Shown one piece after another: positions 55,768 to 64,000 of a stretch of DNA of 64,000 nucleotides. Numbering within the stretch: position 1 is the stretch's first letter; each line of letters starts with the position of its first letter. The stretch spans positions 944,132 through 1,008,131 of the forward strand of contig VZQC01009508.1 in the NCBI GenBank assembly GCA_009823505.1. Reading direction: 5' to 3'. Below the pieces are notes generated by a model. The model ran no database searches. It saw only the letters and a list, made by a program, of their open reading frames with translations, and was not told the DNA's origin. The translations under genes and the position numbers were made by a program. The stretch comes from Rhizomys pruinosus (taxonomy: Eukaryota; Chordata; Mammalia; Rodentia; Spalacidae).

Positions 55768-56158
55768 CTAGTTTGCCTTCAGTTGCTGTGACAAAACACT
55801 CTGACCACACCAACTTGAGAAAGAAAGGGTTTATTTAGCTTATAGCTCCTGGGTCACAGTTCATCATTTAGGGAACCCAAGGTAGGAACTCAGGGCAAAG
55901 AATCTAGAGGCCAGAGCTGAAGAACAGGCCATGGAAGAACACTGCTTACTGGCTTGCTCCCCTGGCCCATGCTCAGCCTGCTTTCTTATACAACATAGAG
56001 CCACTTGCCCAGGTCTGGAACCACCCGCAGTGGGCTGGGCCCTCCCACATCACTTGGCAATCAAGAAAATGCCCCACAAATATGGCCGCAGGCCAGTCCA
56101 ATGGAGGAAGTTCCCCAGTGAGGCTCCTCTACCCAGGTGTGCCAAGTTGACAACTTAA
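55768..56158 (-). mobile_element. LTR-like repeat (minus), family unassigned
   Basis: 'gttgctgtgacaaaacactc', 'gaaagggtttatttagctta', 'ggccatggaagaacactgct', 'gtgggctgggccctcccaca' and 'gtgccaagttgacaactt' follow the antisense order of a common rodent LTR with an AATAAA near its sense 3' end. Confidence 0.65.
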
Positions 56159-56294
56159 GCTATCCAGTGCACACACAATGAGAGGGTGAGCTTTTAGTTG
56201 ATCAGCCTTTCCATGAACTTTGGGAATGAAGGAAGATACTGCCTGGATGCATCCTTGGGACACAATGGTAAAAGGAGTATTCTAGGCAAACTTT

Positions 56295-56296
56295 GT

Positions 56297-56328
<32 letters not shown>
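56295..56328 (+). repeat. (TTTTG)n simple repeat
   Basis: Six TTTTG-type units. Confidence 0.95.
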
Positions 56329-56499
56329 CCCATGCAATGACCAAATACTACCAGTATATGAAGCCCACTCAAATTGAGTCCATTTTCAAATTCAAGTGCC
56401 TGTCTTTATACTGATGAGATTTATGCTGGCCATAATTTGAAGAGTGACAAATTGTGAAGATTTATTCTGATTGAGAGCATCAAAAACTTAAAGGGCTAA

Positions 56500-56705
56500 G
56501 GGCCAGAGAGATGGCTCAGCAGTTAAAAGCACTGGCTGCTCCTGCAGAGGACACAGGTTTGGTTCCCAGCACCCACATGGCAGGCTAATAACAGTCCATA
56601 ATTCCAGTTTCAGGGGATTCAATGCCTTCTTCTGACCTCTGAGAGCATTGCACAGCATGGGTGCATACATGCAGACAATCCACTCAACACATAAAACAAA
56701 AATAG
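56500..56705 (+). mobile_element. B2/B3-type SINE (plus)
   Basis: 'agggccagagagatggctca', 'ggttcccagcacccacatgg', a single ctccagtt-like block and a short A-rich tail. Confidence 0.82.
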
Positions 56706-56721
56706 TAGAAAAAAACTCAAG

Positions 56722-56835
56722 GGCCAGACTTGGTGATATGGTACATACCTGTAATCCTAGTAATTAGGTTGAGAAAAAAGGATCTATGAGTTCAAGGTTA
56801 TCTTCTGCAACATAGTGAAAGTCGTCTCAAATCTT
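56722..56835 (+). mobile_element. Old B1-type SINE (plus)
   Basis: 'gccagacttggtgatatggt ... cctgtaatcctagtaattag ... gagttcaaggttatc' is a diverged B1. Confidence 0.6.
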
Positions 56836-57204
56836 TCTTGCTGCTTGCTTGTTTGATTTAAAGATTATTGGCATTTATTAGAAAAGCATGGTAATTGTTT
56901 CAGGTGACTTAGAAAGGAGCCGGGAGTGCCCCCTCACAAATGCTGGTGGGTCACCAGACAGGCCCCAGAGATACTCTTGTGTGCTCAATCAAGGTTTCAC
57001 TATTTGTTCGTGAGCTCCAAAAATCAGATTTGCTGGTGGAGTCAGAAGGCAAAAGACAGAAAGTCAGGATTCACAGAGGGCACTCAAAGAGCCAAGACAG
57101 AATCGAGGAAAAATTGTCCTCACCTAAAATCAGAAAATGGATATTAACCAACAATATGATGTTACTTTATGCTAACAGGATTGGAAAAACTTGAAAATGT
57201 TAGC

Positions 57205-57515
57205 AGTAAGACTGAAAGGATGGTCAGTCAGTCAGTAAAGTGCTTGTCTTGTGAGTTCAATCCCATCACTCACCTGTATATAGAGGCATGGCGGCACATG
57301 CCTGTAATCCTAGCTGGGCATGCAGAAACAGGCAAATTCCTGAAGCTCCCTCTCCAAACAGCCTAGGCTACTTGCGAAATCGAGGGCATTGAGAGACAGT
57401 GTCTGAAAAAAACAAATGTGGATGGTGCCTGAAGAACAATATTCCAGGCTATCCTCTGACCTCCACACATGTACACACGTGTGCACTTGCACACACATAC
57501 CAAAAAAATTAGTAG
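57205..57515 (+). mobile_element. B4 SINE (plus), old
   Basis: tRNA-like part (ggtcagtcagtcagtaaagt), B1-like part (catggcggcacatgcctgta), 'gacagtgtctgaaaaaaac', and a CACACA end. Confidence 0.7.
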
Positions 57516-57544
57516 TAGCTGAGACTGTAAAGAGAAAGATACAA

Positions 57545-57698
57545 TTTTTTTTTTGTCTTTTTGAGACAGGGTCTCCCTGTAGCACCAGCTGGCCTAGAAC
57601 TCACTATGTAGACCAGGCTGGCCTTGAACTCACAGAGATCTTCCTGCTTCTGCCTCCCAAGTGCTGGGGTTGAAAGTGTGCACCACTATGCCTGGCCA
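57545..57698 (-). mobile_element. B1 SINE (minus)
   Basis: T-rich tail, 'gagacagggtctccctgtag', 'gtagaccaggctggccttga' and 'gcaccactatgcctggcc': a complete antisense B1. Confidence 0.93.
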
Positions 57699-57830
57699 GA
57701 AATTTCAATAACAGCTCTGTATGCCTCCGTAGGTGTAATTCATTGTGTTCATGCATGTGTAATTTGGGCAAACCAGGCCAACTCAAAAGTGAAGATGAGA
57801 ACAGGAGAGGAGAAAGCAGAGACAGGGCCA

Positions 57831-58105
57831 GAGTGATGGCGTGGAGCCTGAGGGAGCACGCACCGACCGGAGTTCCACGTGGCCAGAGTGATGGCGTGGA
57901 GACTGAGGGAGCACGCGCCGACCAGAGTTCCACGTGGTCAGAGTGATGGCGTGGAGCCTGAGGGAGCACGCGCCCACCGGAGTTCCACGTGGTCAGAGTG
58001 ATGGCGTGGAGCCTGAGGGAGCACGCGCCCACCGGAGTTCCACGTGGTCAGAGTGATGGCGTGGAGCCTGAGGGAGCACACGCCGACCAGAGTTCCACGT
58101 GGTCA
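57831..58105 (+). repeat. 55-bp minisatellite, exactly five units, each with CACGTG
   Basis: Unit starts (gagtgatggcgtgga) at 57831, 57886, 57941, 57996 and 58051, each 55 bp apart. Units differ at a few bases (gcaccgaccgg, gcgccgaccag, gcgcccaccgg). Every unit ends with ttccacgtgg, giving a CACGTG E-box every 55 bp and several CpGs. Because 55 is not a multiple of three, no repeating protein is encoded. Confidence 0.98.
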
Positions 58106-58309
58106 AGGAGCCACAGGAATCTAAGCCACAGACCTGTAAAACCCAATTTTGTTTCAATGTCTCTGATGTAAATCCCTCTTATTTATTCCCCAAACATAAA
58201 GTCTGCCACCCAGAAAGGCCTTGAACTTGTCCTTCGGACAGTGGAAATAGCAGGGAAACCCCGGACTTGAGACAGAAATAGCCTGGAATTCACTGTGCCA
58301 TCCAGCTTT

Positions 58310-58640
58310 CTTTGTGACCAAATTCATGAGAAAAAACAAGAGGAGAAAAGCTTAATTTGGCTCATGACGTCAGAGTCTTCTGAAGTTCATGGTCACATGA
58401 TCATGTTGCCTTTGGACCTGCAGAGCAATAGGACATCATGACAGAAGAGATTGCTTATCTCTTGGTGGCCTGGAAACAAGGGGGTGGGTCCCAGAATCCC
58501 AGTATCTCCTTCAAGGGTGTAATCCCAGTGACCCAACATCCTCCAGCCTCTCAAAGGTCCCATCACCTTCCAACAGTGCCAGGCCAGTCAGTGCTCAAGC
58601 TTTTGGGAGACATTCTAGATTCAATCTATAGCATTCAGGA
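58310..58640 (-). mobile_element. MaLR-type LTR (minus)
   Basis: 'tttgtgaccaaattcatgag', 'gcttaatttggctcatgacg', 'ccagtgacccaacatcctcc' and 'gggagacattctagattcaa' match the antisense layout of a common rodent MaLR LTR. Confidence 0.65.
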
Positions 58641-59275
58641 GGGACAAAAATCCAGAGGCAGAGTAGCCATGAAAACCCAGGCTGGTAATCTCTAGACACA
58701 AGCACTGCAATCTCCACCCCACGAGGAGGAAGGAACTGGTTGGCTGCATTTCACAACTCAAATGACCTCAACGGACAGCAAAGAGTAACAATAGTTCCAT
58801 GGAAACTTCAGTATCTCCTGTTCCACTTTTGGCTGCAGAGACACTGTCTTTTTCCGATGCTTTTGCTCAATTATTCTTTAATCTATTATGTATTGAGTTC
58901 AGTTTGAATTCTCAGAGGGCAATCTTGTTTCCAAGTCTTGGGGCTATACCTCCCAATTGTCCCCACATACCAACCATAAGCAAAACGTGCACACATTTGC
59001 CATAATTAATCGTTTTATTTTCTGCTGCCTAGAAGACCAAACTCTTTGGAGAATTAATAGGATCACTTAAGGCACAGATCTCACTGGCCCTGTCAGTTAT
59101 TTCTTGGATCTTGAAATACTGCAGATGGAGACAGCAGCCTGGTATAGCTCTTAGAACAACTTGGCCATGAACTTCAACATAGTAGCTTGGGCATATTGCT
59201 GAGCTGACCTTAGCGGTTGTATTGAGGTGTAGTATAGAATACCAGGGGTATTGACAGAATGCCTCATCCTGGGTC
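58641..59275. other. Non-coding stretch, nothing recognised
   Basis: No exon or named repeat. Confidence 0.4.
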
Positions 59276-59279
59276 TCAC

Positions 59280-59404
59280 CAACCCACTAACCATCAGCAG
59301 CAGAGACCCTGTCTCAAATAAGATAAAAGGCAAAGACCAATACAATAACCAAGATTATCCTCTGACACTCATATATGTGCTGTAGCCAAAGTATACACAC
59401 GCCT

Positions 59405-59435
<31 letters not shown>

Positions 59436-59440
59436 TTTTT
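59280..59440 (+). mobile_element. B4-like 3' end (plus) with (CA)n tract
   Basis: 'gagaccctgtctcaaataag', then 'ttatcctctgacactcatat' and CA repeats at about 59409-59434. The left part (from about 59150) may also belong to it but is too diverged to say. Confidence 0.45.
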
Positions 59441-59746
59441 AAACAAAATGACTGGAGCAGGTGTTATGCTGAGGTGTCTCATTGTTTTGCTGCTGAGCAC
59501 TGGCTCTCCACTGACTTCTGGCTACCCTGCCTTATTCCCGATCCTGTTCTGAGCCTGCAGCCTCTGACTCCTCCACATTGCATCACCAAGGACCACACAC
59601 TTTCTGGGTCTTGGCTGGGTTCTTAGGGAACTATGTCCAGGAAAGTAGTGAGCAGAATGAGGTAAAGGTCAGGGATTTCTTCCCTGCTTCCTCACTCCTT
59701 TCACTCTGCAATTCCAGGATGGTGTGTCCTTCGTCTTGATTTCTGT

Positions 59747-60345
59747 AGGGATTAATCTTGGTTGTCAACTTGCTTAGATCTGGGATCAACCAAAAGATAC
59801 CACTCTGGGCCAGACACTGTGGGTCTTTTCTAGAAGGATTAACTGAAGAGTAAAAACCCTCCCCTAGAGTAAGTAACATGTTCTGGTCACGGCACAGATA
59901 TAGAAGGTCTTAAAGGAAAAAGCAGGGTTGCTTTTGCCTGCCCAGCTTCACTCTCTGCTGAGGAGTGCATCTACTCTGTGGTTGCTGCTGTTGCATCCTT
60001 TGCTGGCATCAGAACCCAGCTTCTTCAGGTTCTGACATGGACTGAAGACCAGCCACTCTCCTGGAATCCCTTTAGCATACCAGTTTGGGACTGCTGAGCC
60101 ATCCAACCTCATGACTGAGCAAATGCCAGTTCTCAGCCTGTCCAATGTATAGTTGTTGCTGGACTGCTCAGCCTGTATTGTGGCTGCTTGTCCGCTATGT
60201 GACTGACTTCCGTACAGCCTTAACTCAAATGGCATGGCTTGTTGTTGTTTCTTTTTCCCCTCCAGCCAGCTTCTGAAATGCATAGCTTGCCTGCTCTGAG
60301 GTTTCTCTTTCAAACTGTAATAAATAGTGCTCTTTGAATAAGCAT
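59747..60345 (+). mobile_element. LTR-like repeat (plus), family unassigned
   Basis: Starts 'tagggattaatcttggttgt', has 'ctagaaggattaactgaaga' and a T-rich exit near 60310 with AATAAA ('gtaataaatag'). The part 60030-60200 shares words with the retrocopies at 26784 and 42659: 'atggactgaagac', 'gggactgctgag', 'gcctgtat'. Confidence 0.55.
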
Positions 60346-61205
60346 TGGCTTTCTTTGACTTTCAAACTTTTCCTGCTTTTTAATTCTTTAATTGGTGGAG
60401 AAAACAAACCGATCCCTCACCCCTCCATGGCATCCATCAGCCTTATGAGAAAACTTATCCATGGAGCCATCTGCTGTCCTGGGAATTTGTTTTTCTAAGT
60501 TCTTTAACAAGGTTCTGAGGGACTGGCCTGAAGACACATGCATAGTAAAACAGGGACTTTTAAGTGGATTTTGGCCAAGGAAGTTTTATGCATTTATGTA
60601 ATTGTCAGCCACCAAGGTGTGGCTGGGTATGTGTGTAGGTGGTGGTAATAATTTTCATTACTGCCATTGTATTGATGGAGAAAGTGAGGCAGTATAAATG
60701 CCTTCCCCAGAGTCACCTAGAAGATCAGGTCCTCCCACTCGAAGCCTGAGTTGAGTCCTAAGAGGAACAAAAGAAGGATGTGTACCTGCCGGTTAAAATC
60801 TGAAGAGGACAGGTTTCTGCAGAAATAAAACTCTCACCCCAAACAAGGCTCATCTCCAGCAGGGCTCTTGATTTTGGTTAAGCTTGCAAAGGCAGGGGTG
60901 GAAAGGGTGTGTTTGGGCTGGTGCTGCAGTCTCCCAGAATCTAAGGCTGTGAAGCAGCATTTCCATAACAAAGACGAGCTGGGAGTTGCAAGTGTCTGCC
61001 TGTGATGTGATCCACATTTAATGCTTATCTGGGTGAGAGGGAATTTGATTAGAGTGAATACAAAGCCCAATTCAGAGAACAAAACCACTAATTCAAAGGT
61101 GGTTTTCCTATGGATGTAAAATACTTCAAGCCTGTTAAAAGAACTGATGTGAATCCTATGGAGGAGGACCTTATATTGTGTCTGATTTCTCCTATCTGGA
61201 GCCCA
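60346..61205. other. Repeat-poor DNA; MIR-like relic at 60645-60765
   Basis: 'attgatggagaaagtgaggc ... cagagtcacctagaagatca' is a reversed MIR core. The rest shows no exon. Confidence 0.5.
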
Positions 61206-61210
61206 GCCAA

Positions 61211-61237
61211 GGGGTATGGGGCGGGGAGTGGGGGGGT
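61211..61237 (+). other. Canonical G-quadruplex-type sequence
   Basis: Four G runs of four or more (GGGG, GGGG, GGGG, GGGGGGG) separated by loops of 3, 1 and 3 bases. This fits the usual G4 pattern. Folding is not shown by sequence alone. Confidence 0.85.
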
Positions 61238-61479
61238 GCTGCTAGGTGTTTGCCCAGCTGGGAAGCTGGCACCTCTAGGAGCTAACAGGACCAGTAGCTA
61301 TGGCTAGCCCAATAGCTATGGTAAGCCCTTATGGGAACACAGGAACAAAGGCGGGGATCAGGGAGGTCTGAGTCCTGCAGACCTCATTCCTACCCCCGAC
61401 CCCCTCAGTGAGGAAGCATCTTTGAGCCTTTCCTGTCCTCCCATCCTAGAAGAATCCAAACACTGCAGTGTCCTGGTAA

Positions 61480-61760
61480 CATTTGTTTTCCTTTCAGCTA
61501 ATGTTATCAAGGTCTGGGTCATTATTAGCCAGATCACAAAAGTAAGAGCTCATTAATATGGATCAGCTCTGAAACCATATGATTTCATCTGTTAATTTGA
61601 TCTTGTTTTTCCTTGTTTATGGCAATTAAATCAGACCTTGATAAATCTAAAATGAAAAACAGGAGCCGTCACCAAACCCAGCTATTAGGATCGCTTATCA
61701 GAAAGCCAGGCAGACTCCCTGACAAATCGTGCCAGGGTTTTTAAGGACAGACGATTACCT
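61480..61760. promoter_or_regulatory. Candidate conserved non-coding element
   Basis: Repeat-free AT-rich DNA with dense TAAT-type words (agctaatgttatc, cattattagcc, gctcattaatatgg, ctgttaatttgatc, ggcaattaaatc). This composition is common in developmental enhancers. The call is inference from composition only. Confidence 0.3.
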
Positions 61761-63340
61761 GCTTAAACAGCATGGAAGCTACCAGTAAAATGTAGCAAAA
61801 TGATTAAAAAGAAAAAAAAAGAATACTACCATTACATCCAAGTGTGACAGATGGACAGTTGTACTTCAGGGACTGCTCACCGGGCCTGTTCCCTCCCCTT
61901 CAAGCTATGGAGGGCAGAAGCCAGAGGCCCTCCTGGGCTCAGAGAAGAGACAGCTTCCCCCCTCCACCCCTCCATGGCCCTCCCCTGCATCCTCCTGGCG
62001 ACAGAGGGAGAGTTGCTCAGCGGCACCAAGGCCTCACTCCAAACTGCAGTGATAGTTGAGCATGAAGTATCGGGGGTGGATAGGGGGGACGAGGCACACA
62101 GAACTGGGAAATGACAGTGAATGACAACATGGATGTGACCTTTCCTGTCACAGAGGAGGCCGAGTGTCACTCTGGTGGGATGCTTGTCACTCTTCTTGGG
62201 CTGGCCTCTGTCTGGGGATCCACCACCTGCTGGATCCTCCAGGGATGCAGAGCTGTCTTCTGCAGTTAAAGTTGAACACAGGAACAGCTGGCTTGCACAG
62301 TTTTCCTGAAAGCCAAGAATGTGCCCCGAGTCCTTGATGAACCCTTGCTGGAGTTGTAGGGTGCTGAGATTGCTGGGACCACAGTGGCCAGCACCTTGGC
62401 TGTCCTCGTAGCCCTTGCCACAGCAGGTAGGTCTGGCGGCAACAGCAGGGTTTCTTGCTTGCAGCCCGTTGGGCTCTGATTCTCTAGACGCCCCAGTGTG
62501 ACTGCAAAATGATCAATATCGCAGAAGCAAAGCCTTCTGCTTAATGTGGGCAGACTGGCTTCTGTTGCTTGCAGTTAAGAGCCCTGACACTCAGAAACTC
62601 AGTAAGCTCTCACCCAAGGGACCAGCTTGAGCCTGTCCCCACCCAGAAAGACAGTGCAGGGGCTAGTTTCTTATCTACAGAGCAGTAAAATTTATTCTAC
62701 TTCTGTGGGGACAGAAGGGGCTCAGACTCCCCTCTCATGCTGCCTCAGGCTTACTCTGCCTCTGAAAGGCTCTCAGCTGAGCTTTCCCAGGGAAAGTTTA
62801 TTTATTTATTTTCTGGGAAAGCTTTCTTTAAAAATCTCTCTGTTTCTCTTGTCTCCATATATTCGTGCTATTTCTTTAAGCTCTTCTGTAGCAATCTGGC
62901 CCTATTTGCCTCTGAGGTCTCTGCAGGGATCCACGTGCAGCCAACTTGGCACCTGCTGTCTGCTGGTCCCCTCACACCTTGGGACGCCTTGTCCCGGTGC
63001 CTGCAGGTCTGTTTGCTTGAAGAGCATCCAGCTCCTCCACTTCCTTTGTTCAGCCCTTTCTCCCTGGCTTTCCTCTTTCTGCTGGGCTCACAGAGCTGGT
63101 TCAAATGTGTCTCCTAGAGAGCGCTGTCTTCTTTATTGCTGACTGCTCTCCTTTTCTTAAATTTGACTTCTCCGATTTCCTGATGGTTGCTTCCATAGTC
63201 TGTCTGTCTATCTCTCCCCCCCCCCTTGTTTAGATTCTTGACTGATTTCCCTCTGCCTTCTGCAATAGAAAGTTTCCTAATACCTTCCCAAGCTAGATTT
63301 GAAAATTCTATCTTGATGATTTTTCCTTTAAAAACATTTT
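61761..63340. other. Non-coding stretch, no gene recognised
   Basis: Moderately GC-rich without identifiable repeats. The longer frames (62627-63142 and 61844-62170) overlap frames on both strands and show no domain I recognise. A C run lies at 63216-63226. Confidence 0.4.
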
Positions 63341-63344
63341 GACT

Positions 63345-63600
63345 GAAACAAAGTAATTGGACATATTTATAGGAGTACAGTGCAGTAAGTTGATACATGT
63401 ATACATTACACGATGATCAGGTCAGGGTAATTAACATATTCATCACCTCAAACATCTATCATTTTTACATGTATACATTGGGGACTTTCAAAATTCTCTC
63501 CTGTACCTACTTGAAATATATAATGAATTATTGTCCCTTATAGTCTTTGTATTTAGCAGATTTTTTGCAAGGTGACACCTTATTACTCCACAATTCTGAC
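63345..63600 (-). mobile_element. L1M-type LINE-1 3' end (minus), ancient
   Basis: 'ttgatacatgtatacattac', 'gatcaggtcagggtaattaa', 'atattcatcacctcaaacat' and 'ttgaaatatataatgaatta' match, in order, an antisense segment common in old mammalian L1 3' ends. Confidence 0.82.
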
Positions 63601-64000
63601 CCAAAGATCCCTTGTGAGGAAGCCAAAGAAATTACCATCGACTTCCTTAGCTTTTAATTCCTTGTGGTTTCCTAACATTCACCATCACCCCCTTTACTAT
63701 TTCAGGTCATCCTGTGTCTCACAATTTCCCCTGGAATTATTTTTGGGAATCCTGGAAAGACTGCATCTATGTGTTCAGGAGTGACTTGTGCCAGGTGTCA
63801 GGTAGTCTCCATCAGTTATTTTTCTTTTCTGCTCTGACCCCTTTCAGTGATGTCTGCTGCCTGTCTAGGGCCCCAGATCTGCCTAGGTGATGCCTTTGGA
63901 ATTGTCTCTGGGTGGCCCTAATGCTTCTGGGTCTTTCTGTGATCACCACATCAGACCCTTGCAATGCATGGTACGCTGTGCTCTCTGGCACTTTGGAAGG
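63601..64000. other. Non-coding window end, nothing recognised
   Basis: No exon or named repeat beyond the L1 relic. Confidence 0.4.

Overview
This window looks like non-coding nuclear DNA from a muroid rodent, either intergenic or deep intronic. I found no intact protein-coding gene and no exon I would defend. The clade call rests on the repeats. There are many tRNA-derived B2/B3 SINEs with A-rich tails and target-site duplications, together with B1, B4 and ID SINEs and MaLR-type LTRs (ORR1/MT-like). Much older MIR, L2-like and L1M remnants lie among them. The commonest young B2 type carries an internal 17-bp tandem duplication and a distinctive head (gatggcctagcggttaag). I do not know that form from mouse or rat, so I leave the species open.

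Layout. 1-8.1 kb is a duplication of about 5.1 kb: 1-2966 repeats as 5089-8064, and the junction falls inside a hybrid B2. 8.1-18.2 kb has a 14-bp minisatellite, a composite B2, compound microsatellites, a B4 whose CA-rich end is triplicated, and an L1 fragment. 18.8-19.3 kb holds the one gene-like sequence, an intronless decayed minus-strand retrocopy matching C7orf50. 19.4-26 kb has B1/B2 insertions, three MaLR LTRs in alternating orientation, an 836-base N gap, and a CCTCCACCC minisatellite at the gap edge. 26.8-43.5 kb holds two retroposed copies of one unidentified polyadenylated transcript, plus MaLR LTRs, an L1M 3' end and GATA arrays. 44-64 kb has more SINEs, a degenerate array of about 42 bp with TAAT cores (48.8-49.0 kb), a homopurine tract (51.4 kb), a five-unit 55-bp minisatellite with one CACGTG per unit (57.8-58.1 kb), a G-quadruplex-type sequence (61.2 kb), a repeat-free AT-rich stretch that could be a conserved element (61.5-61.8 kb), and an antisense L1 end.

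There is no operon-like or pathway organisation. The content reflects retrotransposition, tandem-repeat growth and one local duplication. The parts most worth following up are the 42-bp array, the paired retrocopies, the B2-mediated duplication, the B2 subfamily marker and the E-box minisatellite. Repeat boundaries are judged by eye and are approximate unless a target-site duplication is given.
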